Notes under the pieces: generated by a model
The model's database searches: none
Told to the model about the DNA's origin: nothing
What the model saw: the letters and a program-made list of their open reading frames with translations, nothing else
Origin: Viridibacillus arenosi
Lineage (GTDB): Bacteria; Bacillota; Bacilli; Bacillales_A; Planococcaceae
Assembly (NCBI RefSeq): GCF_001955655.1
Contig: NZ_MSPW01000002.1
Location: 372,001 to 436,000, forward strand
Length of the DNA stretch: 64,000 bases
Direction: 5' to 3'
Shown here: positions 28,018 to 37,129 of the stretch, piece by piece
Position numbering within the stretch: position 1 is the stretch's first letter
Layout: the number at the start of each line of letters is the position of its first letter
Program-made: the position numbers and the translations under genes

Positions 28018-29700
28018 ATGAACTATGTAATTGGTATAGATTTTGGCTCAGAATCTGGTAGAGCCGTCTTAGTGGATAGTGAAAATGGAGACATCATTAA
28101 AGTAGCTGAAATGACTTATCCAAATGGGGTTTTGACGAAATCATTAAATGGCAAACCCATTAAAGCTAACATGGTGCTACAAAATCCTAATGACTATGTA
28201 GAAGTGTTAAATGCAACTATAAAGACCTTACTAAAAGAAACGAAAGTGGATCCTAACAATATTAAGGGAATGGGCGTCGCTTTTACAAGCTGTACTTGTT
28301 TACCAGTGGATCAGCAGTTAACTCCATTATGTAATAAGGAGATGTATGTAGATCAACCTCATGCATTTGCAAAGTTGTGGAAGAGTCATAGTGCAGAGAA
28401 AGAGGCGCAGTTTATAACTGAGAAGCTGGCCGACCATCCTTATCTCGGAAAATATGGTGGAGTCATTTCTTCTGAGTGGTTACTTCCAAAATTGTTAGAG
28501 ATTTCAAATGATACACCTGCCCTTTTTGAGAATATGGATTATTTTTTAGAAGCTGGTGATTGGATTGTTTCGCTATTAACGGGGAAAGTATCTAGAAGTA
28601 CTTGTTCTGCAGGATATAAAGGAACTTGGCAAAAAAAAGATGGGTATTTAGATAAAGAGATACTTCATTCTATCCATCCGAGCTTAGCAGACGTCTACAC
28701 CCGCCAACTAAAAGGTGAAATTATCTCAGTAGGCTGTTCTGCAGGAACGTTAACACCTTATTTTGCTAATTTACTTGGCTTATCAGAAAATACAGCTGTT
28801 GGTGCAAGTATTATTGATGCGCATGCGGCAGTACCTGGAGCTGGCATCTATAAACCTGGAATTCTCCAAATCGTTATGGGTACATCTAGCTGCCATTTAC
28901 TATTAAGTGAACAAGAGATTACTATACCAGGTATCTCAGGAGTCGTGGAAGATGGTATTCTCCCGGGTTTATATGCATATGAGGCAGGGCAAGTAGCAGT
29001 TGGAGATATTTTTGCAAGTTTTATAAAAAACCAAGTACCGACAAATTATATACAGGAATCGAATGAGAGAAATTTAACTGTCTTTCAGTTATTAAACGAA
29101 AAGGCGGAAACACTAGATGTAGGTGAAACAGGGATGGTAGCACTTGATTGGCATAATGGAAATCGCACACCGTATGTTAATTCAAATTTTTCGAGTGTAT
29201 TCGTGGGTGAAACATTGCAAACAGAAGCTCACGAGAAATATCGTACCTTACTTGAAGCAACAGCTTTTGGTACAAAAGTGATTGTCGATTTATTCGAAGA
29301 AAAAAATATAGACATTCATCAAATAGTCGTAACTGGTGGGATTCCAAAAAAGAATCCATTCCTTATGCAAATATATGCAGATGTCTTACAAAAGGAAATC
29401 TTAGTTGTTGATCATCACCAAATACCGGCTCTAGGAGCGGCTATTTTAGGTGCAGCAGCAGCCCATGACAAAGCTGATGAAAAGTATTCTCTAAATAGTG
29501 CAATTCAAAAGATAGGTTTTAAAGATTATATACAATATTCACCGAATAAAAAACATGAAAAGATCTACAACAAACTATATGGCATATATAGAAACCTTAG
29601 CCATTATTTTAGCAGCAATGATGATTTTTTAACTTTACACACATTAAAGACGGGGAGGGAAATGAATAATGGTGCAAAATTTATGGAGTCAATTAAATAG
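28018..29700 (+). CDS. FGGY-family kinase, ribulokinase-like
   Basis: A 560-residue kinase beginning MNYVIGIDFGSESGRAVLVD and matching the AraB-type ribulokinase layout in both length and motifs. MGVAFTSCTCLPVD is seen near residue 85, and HAAVPGAG, MGTSSCHLLLS and VTGGIPKKNP follow. In an island without araA or araD it may act on D-ribulose made by FucI from D-arabinose, or on fuculose. This is inference. It lies 14 nt after fucI, and its last 32 nt overlap the next gene. Confidence 0.87.
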   Translation: MNYVIGIDFGSESGRAVLVDSENGDIIKVAEMTYPNGVLTKSLNGKPIKANMVLQNPNDYVEVLNATIKTLLKETKVDPNNIKGMGVAFTSCTCLPVDQQLTPLCNKEMYVDQPHAFAKLWKSHSAEKEAQFITEKLADHPYLGKYGGVISSEWLLPKLLEISNDTPALFENMDYFLEAGDWIVSLLTGKVSRSTCSAGYKGTWQKKDGYLDKEILHSIHPSLADVYTRQLKGEIISVGCSAGTLTPYFANLLGLSENTAVGASIIDAHAAVPGAGIYKPGILQIVMGTSSCHLLLSEQEITIPGISGVVEDGILPGLYAYEAGQVAVGDIFASFIKNQVPTNYIQESNERNLTVFQLLNEKAETLDVGETGMVALDWHNGNRTPYVNSNFSSVFVGETLQTEAHEKYRTLLEATAFGTKVIVDLFEEKNIDIHQIVVTGGIPKKNPFLMQIYADVLQKEILVVDHHQIPALGAAILGAAAAHDKADEKYSLNSAIQKIGFKDYIQYSPNKKHEKIYNKLYGIYRNLSHYFSSNDDFLTLHTLKTGREMNNGAKFMESIK

Positions 29701-31726
29701 ACCTGCTGTCAATGAGGTTGAGGAATTAACATACCGCTCCAATTTATTAGGAAGCGATCGACGTGTATGTAACTGGGGGGGAGGAAATACTTCCTTTAAA
29801 ACAACGGCAAAAGATTTTAAGGGTGAGGAAGTAGAAGTTATGTGGGTAAAAGGGAGTGGATCTGACCTAGCAACTATGGGTGATCAAAACTTCACAGCTT
29901 TAAAACTTTCGGATATGCAACAACTAATTGAACGAGAGGCAATGACAGATGAAGAAATGGTCGCGTACTTAGAGCATTGTATGCTGTCTAAAAAGCAACC
30001 AAGACCTTCTATTGAAACACTTTTACATGCCTTTTTACCATATAAGCACATTGACCATACACATCCAGATGCAATCATTAGCATATGCTGTGCCCCTAAT
30101 GGTAAAGAGATAGCTAAAAAGATATTTGGAGATAGCTTTGTTTGGGTTCCTTATTTAAGACCAGGATTTTTGTTGTCTAAAATAATTGCTGAAGGCGTGC
30201 AAAACAACCTAAATGCCGAACTTGTTTTAATGGAAAAGCATGGTTTGGTTGTATGGGGAAATACCGCGGAAGAAAGCTATACAAGAACAATTGATGTGAT
30301 TAACAAAGCAGAAGCTTATATCGACTCAATTGCTGCCACTCAGGAGCCATTTGGAGGGCAGCTTATAGAGCCTATAGAAGCGGAAACTAGACAACGGTTA
30401 CTAAGCAAGGTTTTACCTGGTATACGTGGAATAGCTTCAAAATATGAAAAAGTGATTACAAGCATCGATCAGTCTGAAGAGGTCCTTACCTTTGTTAATA
30501 GTCGGAAAATTGAGACATTGTCTAATGTAGGAGCAGCATGCCCAGACCATTTAGTACATACGAAGCGTGTACCGTTATTTATTGAATGGGATGGCAACGA
30601 AGATACTTTAGAGGTGGTAATTCAAGAAAAGATTGCTGCTTATCAATCTGAATACAAAGAGTATTTTAACCGCTTTGCAAATGCTGATGACAAAATGTTT
30701 AATCCATCTCCAAGAGTAATTTTGATTCGCGGGCTTGGGATGATTACAACAGGGAAAGATATACAAGCTGCCGAGTTAAGTCAGGCCTTGTATCATCGTG
30801 CAATTTCAGTGATGAAAGGGGCAGATGCTATAGGTGGATTTACTTCACTATCGGATGAAGAGTCATTTGCCGTTGAGTATTGGCCATTAGAACTTTATAA
30901 ACTGAGTTTAGCACAAGCGGAAGCCGAGTTTTCAAGACACGTGGCCTTAATTACAGGAGGCGCAGGGGGAATTGGTAGTGCTACATGCCGATTACTTGCC
31001 TCTCAAGGTGCACATATCGTAATTGCTGATCTAAATAAAGAAGGTGCTGAGAAAGTAGCATCAGAGTTGAATCAGAAATACGGTGAAGGACGTGCATTTT
31101 CGGTAGTGATGGATGTTACGGATGAAACCCAAATCAAAGAAGCATTCGAACAAACTGTTTTGAAGTATGGAGGCGTAGATATTCTTGTGAATAATGCTGG
31201 ATTAGCAACTTCTAGTCCATTAGAGGAAACAACTTTACAAGAATGGAACCTTAATATGAATGTATTAGGAACGGGATATTTCTTAGTTTCCCGCGAGGCG
31301 TTTACAATTATGAAAAAGCAGTTACTAGGGGGCAGTATGATTTTTATTGGCTCTAAAAACTCAGTTTATGCAGGTAAAAACGTTTCAGCGTATAGTTCTG
31401 TAAAAGCGTTAGAAGTACATTTAGCTCGTTGTATAGCAGCAGAGGGTGGCGACTTTGGTATTCGTGCTAATTCAGTGTTACCAGATGCTGTACTACAAGG
31501 ATCTGCAATTTGGGGGTCGAAGTGGCGTGAGGAACGTGCAGCGGCTTACAACATTCATCCAGATGAGCTAGAAAATCATTATAAGGATCGCACAGTATTA
31601 AAAGAGAATATTTATCCAATAGATATTGCTGAAGCAATTGCCTTTTTCGCATCGAAGAAAGCAGCAAAAACAACAGGATGTATGGTAACTGTTGATGGGG
31701 GAGTAGCTGCAGCATTCACTAGATAA
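29669..31726 (+). CDS. Fused aldolase / short-chain dehydrogenase (RhaEW-like)
   Basis: A 685-residue two-domain protein. The N-terminal part (about residues 20-400) is a class II aldolase with GGGNTSFKT, HIDHTHPDAII and MEKHGLVVWG, where the histidines are the presumed zinc ligands. The C-terminal part (about residues 427-685) is an SDR with TGGAGGIGSAT, NNAGLAT and the catalytic YSSVK. Such fusions in rhamnose clusters cleave rhamnulose 1-phosphate and oxidise the lactaldehyde product. It therefore completes the pathway to dihydroxyacetone phosphate and lactate. The gene starts inside the preceding kinase gene, behind GGGGAGGG. It is the last gene of the island. Confidence 0.92.
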   Translation: MVQNLWSQLNRPAVNEVEELTYRSNLLGSDRRVCNWGGGNTSFKTTAKDFKGEEVEVMWVKGSGSDLATMGDQNFTALKLSDMQQLIEREAMTDEEMVAYLEHCMLSKKQPRPSIETLLHAFLPYKHIDHTHPDAIISICCAPNGKEIAKKIFGDSFVWVPYLRPGFLLSKIIAEGVQNNLNAELVLMEKHGLVVWGNTAEESYTRTIDVINKAEAYIDSIAATQEPFGGQLIEPIEAETRQRLLSKVLPGIRGIASKYEKVITSIDQSEEVLTFVNSRKIETLSNVGAACPDHLVHTKRVPLFIEWDGNEDTLEVVIQEKIAAYQSEYKEYFNRFANADDKMFNPSPRVILIRGLGMITTGKDIQAAELSQALYHRAISVMKGADAIGGFTSLSDEESFAVEYWPLELYKLSLAQAEAEFSRHVALITGGAGGIGSATCRLLASQGAHIVIADLNKEGAEKVASELNQKYGEGRAFSVVMDVTDETQIKEAFEQTVLKYGGVDILVNNAGLATSSPLEETTLQEWNLNMNVLGTGYFLVSREAFTIMKKQLLGGSMIFIGSKNSVYAGKNVSAYSSVKALEVHLARCIAAEGGDFGIRANSVLPDAVLQGSAIWGSKWREERAAAYNIHPDELENHYKDRTVLKENIYPIDIAEAIAFFASKKAAKTTGCMVTVDGGVAAAFTR

Positions 31727-31733
31727 AAAATTT

Positions 31734-31780
31734 AAAGCTAGATCATTCAAAAAAAGAATGTGCTAGCTTTTTATTTTTTT
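31734..31780 (+). terminator. Terminator of the sugar island
   Basis: AAAGCTAG (31734-31741) with CTAGCTTT (31763-31770) and an inner ATTC/GAAT extension form a long stem, followed by TTATTTTTTT. Confidence 0.88.
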
Positions 31781-31871
31781 AAAAAACGTATTTTTTGATG
31801 TGCTTTACAAGCTATCGTGAGGCGATTTGTGATTTAATAATAGACATCATACAAGATATGTAGGTGAAGCT

Positions 31872-33863
31872 ATGCATTATATTTGGACTGTATTACAACT
31901 CTTAATAGTCGGTTTAATTATCTATTTTGTCAGTGGTCGCTTGATCGGTACGAAATTGAATTTTATGAAGCGCATTTTATCAGCAGTATTTAGTTTAACT
32001 TTCACAACGTTTGTTTATTGGTATTCATATTTACGTCACACCGATTATAAAAACGAAGACATGGTGCAAGCAGTAACAAATGTCAGTACACTGGTGTGGA
32101 TCGGCAGTATGTTATTAATCGCAATGTTATTTTATTTAATATTAGAACTTTTTGACCCTATTCAACTAGGAGCGAAGGGTGAAAGATTAACAGGGCAGAA
32201 AAATATCGTCACAAGATTTCGCAGTCGATTTCATAGACAAAAGAGATTAGTGGAAGTATTTCGAATCGCTTTTAAACACGGTATTGGAAAGGCACTGAAG
32301 TATAAGCGTACGTATGAAAATGATCGCTATTTATCTATAGCACTGCGTAATATGCTAGAAGAATGCGGTGGTATTTTTATTAAATTCGGTCAGGTGTTAT
32401 CAGCACGCAAAGATATTTTTCCTGCAGTTTTTATAGAAGAGTTATCTACGTTACAGCAAAACGTTAAACCAATGACAGCTGAGCAAGTAGAAAAGAGACT
32501 GGAACAAGATTTATCAAAGCCGATGTCGGAAGTATTTCGTAGTTTTAATATGCAGCCTATTGCTTCAGGTTCCATAGGTCAAGTACATAAGGCTATCTTG
32601 AGAGAGAATGGCAAAGAGGTTGTTGTAAAATTACTAAGACCTAATATAACTTCGGTTATGCAAAAAGACTTAGATATTTTATTGCACTTTTCAAGTTGGC
32701 TAGTTGAAGAGTCAACTTGGGCTGAAAATTTAGGTTTCCATCAGCTTGCGACTGGCTTTGCTAATAGTTTACTTGAAGAGATTAATTTCGAAATGGAAGT
32801 TCGCAATATGGAACAAGTTTCAAATGCACTTTCTAAAAGCAAAAACAAAGTTAAAATTCCATATGTTTATAAAAAATATAGCAATGAGTATTTACTCGTC
32901 TTGGAGTACATACATGGCGTGAGTATATATAACTACCAACAAGGTTTTGAAAAAACAAACGAAAAAAGCCAGGAATTACTAAGTTCGATTTATGATAGTT
33001 TTTTAGAACAGTTACTTATAGCAGGAGTATTTCATGCAGATCCTCATCCAGGAAATTTATATGTCATGAATAATGGTAAGGCAGCGTTTTTAGATTTCGG
33101 AGCAGTCGGTAGACTAGGACCGGTGCAACAAAAAGGATTAAGGACGCTATTTATTGGTATAGAACGCAATGATCCAGAAATTGTGTTAGAAGGTTTGAAG
33201 AATTTACTTGTGGATACGAACGGAATGGATGAAGAGGGATTATTACAAGCATTAAGTCAGCTACTGATTCAATTACAATATTTAGATAAAGTATCAACTG
33301 AGGAACTTGTACAAACGTTATTTACCATTATTCAGCATTATGAGTTGAAGCTTTATCCAATGGTAGGTGTAGCATTACGCGCGTTAATTACTTTAGAGGG
33401 TACGCTTAATGGAGTAGACCCTACTTTTGATTTGTTCTCAGAAGCAAAGCGTTTTACGGCAAAGAATAAACGATCCTTTGTGACGATTTCAAGCCCTACA
33501 GAGTTAAAAGACCATTTACAACAAGAACTGATTATGATGTTACCAATGCTCAAACAGATGCCTAAAAAAATTGACCATATTACAACAAGGTTAGAAAAAG
33601 GTGAGATGAAGGTCAAGCTAGATATGTTCTCAGGAAAGGAGAATAATTTGTTCATCTCGCAATGGTTCTCGCTTTTCATCTTATTAATGGTCGGTATTAC
33701 GTTTGGGATTATCTCAGTTGCTCTTTTAGCCATTTCACAATTTATAAATACTGCTTATGCCGTTTATCTAAATACGGTGTCATTTTTAGGTTTATTTTTA
33801 AGTGGGGTGTTACTTGTTAGATTGTCTGTTCAAGCAATTAGAAATTCAAAACGCGCATTATAA
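31872..33863 (+). CDS. AarF/UbiB-family atypical kinase (ABC1)
   Basis: A 663-residue membrane-associated protein of the ABC1/UbiB family, whose members support quinone synthesis or lipid handling. The kinase-like core carries the family motifs CGGIFIKFGQVLSARKD (near residue 160), the Ala/Gly loop SGSIGQVHKA, VVKLLRP, the catalytic HADPHPGNLY and FLDFGAVG. Two or three helices lie at the N-terminus (about 5-100), and two lie at the C-terminus (about 590-650), so it is anchored at both ends. It stands as a single gene between the sugar island and yqeZ. No ubiquinone or menaquinone genes are near. A hairpin (33873-33899) follows the stop without a T-run. Confidence 0.9.
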   Translation: MHYIWTVLQLLIVGLIIYFVSGRLIGTKLNFMKRILSAVFSLTFTTFVYWYSYLRHTDYKNEDMVQAVTNVSTLVWIGSMLLIAMLFYLILELFDPIQLGAKGERLTGQKNIVTRFRSRFHRQKRLVEVFRIAFKHGIGKALKYKRTYENDRYLSIALRNMLEECGGIFIKFGQVLSARKDIFPAVFIEELSTLQQNVKPMTAEQVEKRLEQDLSKPMSEVFRSFNMQPIASGSIGQVHKAILRENGKEVVVKLLRPNITSVMQKDLDILLHFSSWLVEESTWAENLGFHQLATGFANSLLEEINFEMEVRNMEQVSNALSKSKNKVKIPYVYKKYSNEYLLVLEYIHGVSIYNYQQGFEKTNEKSQELLSSIYDSFLEQLLIAGVFHADPHPGNLYVMNNGKAAFLDFGAVGRLGPVQQKGLRTLFIGIERNDPEIVLEGLKNLLVDTNGMDEEGLLQALSQLLIQLQYLDKVSTEELVQTLFTIIQHYELKLYPMVGVALRALITLEGTLNGVDPTFDLFSEAKRFTAKNKRSFVTISSPTELKDHLQQELIMMLPMLKQMPKKIDHITTRLEKGEMKVKLDMFSGKENNLFISQWFSLFILLMVGITFGIISVALLAISQFINTAYAVYLNTVSFLGLFLSGVLLVRLSVQAIRNSKRAL

Positions 33864-33872
33864 GAATCTTGT

Positions 33873-33899
33873 TATCCACCTTCAATTAGATGGTGGATA
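33873..33899 (+). terminator. Hairpin after the AarF gene
   Basis: TATCCACC (33873-33880) pairs with GGTGGATA (33892-33899). The tail is AT-rich but lacks a clean T-run, so termination is uncertain. Confidence 0.4.
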
Positions 33900-33982
33900 T
33901 AAAATTAAAAAAAATTGAAACCTTTTAGTAGTTCAACCGTAGATTAATTAGGCATACTTCATAGTAGAAAGGTGGGGTGAAG

Positions 33983-35296
33983 TTGCAGCTATCTAAAAAG
34001 GTTAGCTTGTTATTTTTAATGCTCATGTCATTCATGCTGCTTTTACCATTAGCTTCTGTTTTCGCTAAGACAGAAGTGTATCATGTGCCAGTGGAAAAAG
34101 AAGTTGAGAAAGGCTTGTATGCTTTCTTACAAAGAGCTTTTGAAGAAGCTGAAGAAAGTGGTGCCAAGGCAATTGTTTTAGATATTCATACACCAGGTGG
34201 ATTTGTCAATGCAGCAGGAGATATTGCAAAGCTCATGGATGAAACACCAGTTAGAACAATTGCATTTATAAATAAAGATGCTCATTCAGCAGGTGCATTT
34301 ATAGCATTGCATGCAGATGAAATTTATATGGTGCCTAATGGAACAATTGGGGCTGCGGCAGTTATTGATTCTAATGGTAATATGGCCGGTCAAAAAGCAA
34401 ATAGTGCATGGCTAGCTCAAATGCAAGCAGCAGCAGAAACCTCAAATCGCAACCCTAAATATGCCCTAGCAATGGCCGATATATCCTATGCTTTACCAGA
34501 GTTTAGAGCGGCAGAAGGGAATTTACTAACACTTACTGCTAATGAAGCGTTAAAAGTTGGGTATTCTGAAGGAACTGTTTCTTCGTTTCAAGAACTACTT
34601 GAGAAAACGGATTTAGATGGTGCGGAGATTGTAAATGTAAATGAATCCTTGGCAGAGCAAATTGCACGGTTTATTACTAATCCCATTATTGTCCCTATAC
34701 TTTTATCAATTGCTAGTTTAGGATTAGTAATAGAGTTATATTCACCTGGCTTTGGTGTAGCAGGGACTATGAGTATTATATCCATCATTCTATTTTTCTT
34801 TGGCCATCTAGTTGCTGGATTTGCCGGATATGAATCCATCATATTATTGATTGTCGGGATTATACTAATAGTGGCGGAGTTTTTCTTGCCAGGTGGTATT
34901 AGTGGCATTATTGGTTTTGGCGCAATAGTTTTAAGTCTATTATTAGCTGGTGCTAATGTGACCAACATGGCTTATTCAATTCTTACGGCTCTGTTAGTAG
35001 CAGTAATAGGAATGGTGATCATAATGAAATTTTTCGGTAAAAAAATGACGATGCTTAACAAAATGGTGTTAAAAGACGCAACAGATACAGAGAGTGGCTA
35101 TGTATCAAATAAAAATCGTCTAGAGCTTCTTGGAAAAGAAGCTATAACTTCAACACCTCTAAGACCTGCTGGCGCGATTATGCTAGATGGTGAAAGAATT
35201 GATGTCGTCTCTGAAGGCGGTTACATTGATGCAAGAAAAACAGTCATAATTATTAAAGTTGAAGGGCCTCGTATCGTAGTAAGAGAGGTACTCTAA
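33983..35296 (+). CDS. yqeZ: NfeD-family membrane-bound serine protease-like protein
   Basis: Long-form NfeD proteins are found with flotillins and are thought to regulate membrane-domain proteins. The 437-residue product has a signal peptide (about residues 1-30). A ClpP/SppA-like protease domain follows, with DIHTPGGFVNAAGDIA and the nucleophile-region DAHSAGAFIALHAD. Four to five membrane helices lie at about 235-350, and a C-terminal OB-fold (NfeDb) contains LRPAGAIMLDGERIDVVSEG. I favour the TTG at 33983 because AAGGTGGGG lies just before it; a GTG at 33977 falls within the ribosome site. floA follows 20 nt later, the arrangement of the sigma-W operon of Bacillus subtilis. Confidence 0.92.
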   Translation: MQLSKKVSLLFLMLMSFMLLLPLASVFAKTEVYHVPVEKEVEKGLYAFLQRAFEEAEESGAKAIVLDIHTPGGFVNAAGDIAKLMDETPVRTIAFINKDAHSAGAFIALHADEIYMVPNGTIGAAAVIDSNGNMAGQKANSAWLAQMQAAAETSNRNPKYALAMADISYALPEFRAAEGNLLTLTANEALKVGYSEGTVSSFQELLEKTDLDGAEIVNVNESLAEQIARFITNPIIVPILLSIASLGLVIELYSPGFGVAGTMSIISIILFFFGHLVAGFAGYESIILLIVGIILIVAEFFLPGGISGIIGFGAIVLSLLLAGANVTNMAYSILTALLVAVIGMVIIMKFFGKKMTMLNKMVLKDATDTESGYVSNKNRLELLGKEAITSTPLRPAGAIMLDGERIDVVSEGGYIDARKTVIIIKVEGPRIVVREVL

Positions 35297-35316
35297 ACTA
35301 AAGGAGGAAGTTTTAC

Positions 35317-36321
35317 ATGGCATTAACAGGTAGTGCAATTACAGCCATTATCGCTATTGTAGTCGTATTTATAGTATTGGCAGTTCTATTTACATTCGTC
35401 CCTGTAGCATTGTGGATTTCGGCATTAGCGGCTGGGGTAAGAGTTAGTATTTTCACTTTAATTGGTATGCGTTTACGTCGAGTTATTCCATCACGTATCG
35501 TCAATCCATTAATTAAAGCACATAAAGCTGGTTTACCAGTAACGATTAATCAATTAGAAAGTCATTATCTTGCAGGTGGTAACGTAGACCGTGTTGTCAA
35601 TGCGTTAATCGCAGCACATCGTGCGAATATCGAGTTAACTTTTGAACGCTGTGCAGCAATCGATCTTGCAGGTCGTGACGTGTTAGAAGCTGTCCAAATG
35701 TCGGTTAACCCGAAAGTAATTGAAACACCATTTATCGCGGGTGTAGCAATGAATGGTATTGAAGTTAAAGCGAAAGCTCGTATTACAGTGCGTGCGAATA
35801 TCGAACGTCTTGTTGGTGGTGCTGGTGAAGAAACAATCGTTGCCCGTGTAGGTGAAGGTATTGTTAGTACAATTGGTAGCTCTAAAAACCATTCAACAGT
35901 ATTAGAAAATCCAGATTCAATTTCTCAAACAGTATTATCAAAAGGATTAGACTCTGGTACAGCGTTTGAAATTCTTTCGATTGATATTGCAGACGTTGAT
36001 GTCGGCAAAAATATTGGTGCAGAACTTCAAATTGAGCAAGCGCAAGCTGACAAAAATATCGCACAAGCAAAAGCAGAAGAACGTCGTGCAATGGCTGTAG
36101 CCAACGAACAAGAAATGGTTGCTAAAGTGCAAGAAATGAAAGCGAAAGTAGTAGAAGCAGAAGCTGAAGTTCCTTTAGCAATGGCGGAAGCACTACGTAC
36201 CGGTAATATTGGTATTATGGATTATATGAACTACAAAAACGTGCAGGCTGATACAAGCATGCGTGATTCAATTAGTAAAATTAATCAAGACTCACATGAT
36301 AACACCAATGACAATCAATAA
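35317..36321 (+). CDS. floA: Flotillin-like protein FloA
   Basis: FloA organises functional membrane microdomains and influences membrane fluidity. The 334-residue length is typical. A hydrophobic hairpin lies at about residues 5-45, inserted in the inner leaflet. A PHB/SPFH domain follows ([29 protein letters not shown] across about 130-160). The C-terminal coiled coil contains repeated Glu-Ala, such as [20 protein letters not shown] and [13 protein letters not shown]. It lies directly after the nfeD gene, with TAAAGGAGGAA as ribosome site, and is the second gene of the pair. Confidence 0.97.
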   Translation: MALTGSAITAIIAIVVVFIVLAVLFTFVPVALWISALAAGVRVSIFTLIGMRLRRVIPSRIVNPLIKAHKAGLPVTINQLESHYLAGGNVDRVVNALIAAHRANIELTFERCAAIDLAGRDVLEAVQMSVNPKVIETPFIAGVAMNGIEVKAKARITVRANIERLVGGAGEETIVARVGEGIVSTIGSSKNHSTVLENPDSISQTVLSKGLDSGTAFEILSIDIADVDVGKNIGAELQIEQAQADKNIAQAKAEERRAMAVANEQEMVAKVQEMKAKVVEAEAEVPLAMAEALRTGNIGIMDYMNYKNVQADTSMRDSISKINQDSHDNTNDNQ

Positions 36322-36355
36322 GTAATCGTCAACCATTAGGAGGGAGGCACTTCCA

Positions 36356-36835
36356 TTGGAAGTAATCATCCTGTTCATAATATCAGCTATCATAAGTGCT
36401 TTTTTCAAGGACAAAAAGTCAGGGAATAAGCAAGCACCAAATAAGGGACCCGTTCAAAGATCTCAGCATTCGGAACACCGTAAACCGATGCCACAAAGAA
36501 CAGGTCAAACGCGTAGTTTAGAAGATTACGCGAAAGAAGTTTTCCGTGATCTTGAAAACAAATTTGGTGAACAACCGAAAGCTGAAGTTGAAAAAGCGAA
36601 AGAAATTATCGAAGAAAAAGTTGCACCTATATTAGAGAGAAGCAGTGTTTCAGAGGGTACACGTAGTTTTGAAAACTCAAGATCGACCCGTCCTGCTATG
36701 TCTCGCGGAGCAGAAATTCAGAAAAAAGTGAAACAAACTGAAAATAGTACGTTTAATTTTCCAAAAACAAAAAATCAATTAGCGCAATCAATTATAATGG
36801 CCGAAATATTAGGTCCACCAAAATCGAAACGCTAA
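36356..36835 (+). CDS. Unknown protein with N-terminal membrane helix, next to floA
   Basis: A 159-residue protein that begins with one hydrophobic helix (EVIILFIISAIISAFF, residues 2-17). It continues as a long, charged, low-complexity tail: RSQHSEHRKPMPQR, a Lys/Glu-rich helix around 60-90, then a short C-terminal NFPKTKNQLAQSIIMAEILG motif. The start is TTG 36356, behind AGGAGGGAGG. In this position Bacillus subtilis has yqfB, but I cannot show that the two are homologous. Co-transcription with yqeZ and floA suggests a partner of the FloA membrane system, which is inference. It ends at a terminator-like hairpin. Confidence 0.75.
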   Translation: MEVIILFIISAIISAFFKDKKSGNKQAPNKGPVQRSQHSEHRKPMPQRTGQTRSLEDYAKEVFRDLENKFGEQPKAEVEKAKEIIEEKVAPILERSSVSEGTRSFENSRSTRPAMSRGAEIQKKVKQTENSTFNFPKTKNQLAQSIIMAEILGPPKSKR

Positions 36836-36841
36836 TACATG

Positions 36842-36883
36842 ACCCCCGCTCTCTTTGCATATGCTATAGAGAAGGGGGTTTTT
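36842..36883 (+). terminator. Terminator-like hairpin carrying the yqfC ribosome site
   Basis: ACCCCC (36842-36847) pairs with GGGGGT (36874-36879), and TCTCT (36850-36854) with AGAGA (36868-36872), followed by TTTTG. It would stop transcripts from the floA unit. The 3' arm, GAAGGGGG (36871-36878), is also the only ribosome site for yqfC, whose ATG is at 36886. Confidence 0.75.
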
Positions 36884-36885
36884 GT

Positions 36886-37128
36886 ATGTCGAAACGGCTA
36901 TTTCAGCTACTGCCTCTTATCGAAATTGAAAACTTCCAAACGATCCAGTTAAGAGGGAAAATTACAATTCAAAAGATTTCTGAGAAGCAAGTGGAATTTT
37001 TGCACGAAGAGTTTATCATTCATATCGAAGCGAAAGAGCTGCAAATCCAAGTGCTAAAGGACGAGCTGGTAGCTTTGAAATTGAATCAATTAGAAAAAAT
37101 GACAATTGAAAAATGGCAGGAGAGTTAA
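36886..37128 (+). CDS. yqfC: Sporulation protein YqfC
   Basis: An 80-residue protein of the YqfC/YabP family, made in the mother cell in Bacillus subtilis and linked to sporulation. It is mostly beta-rich, with LLPLIEIENFQTIQLRGK near the N-terminus and FIIHIEAKELQIQVLKDEL in the middle. The molecular role is not established. It is followed by yqfD with almost no gap, as in other spore formers. The ATG is placed by GAAGGGGG, which is inside the preceding hairpin. No clear sigma-E promoter was found. Confidence 0.9.
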   Translation: MSKRLFQLLPLIEIENFQTIQLRGKITIQKISEKQVEFLHEEFIIHIEAKELQIQVLKDELVALKLNQLEKMTIEKWQES

Positions 37129-37129
37129 T

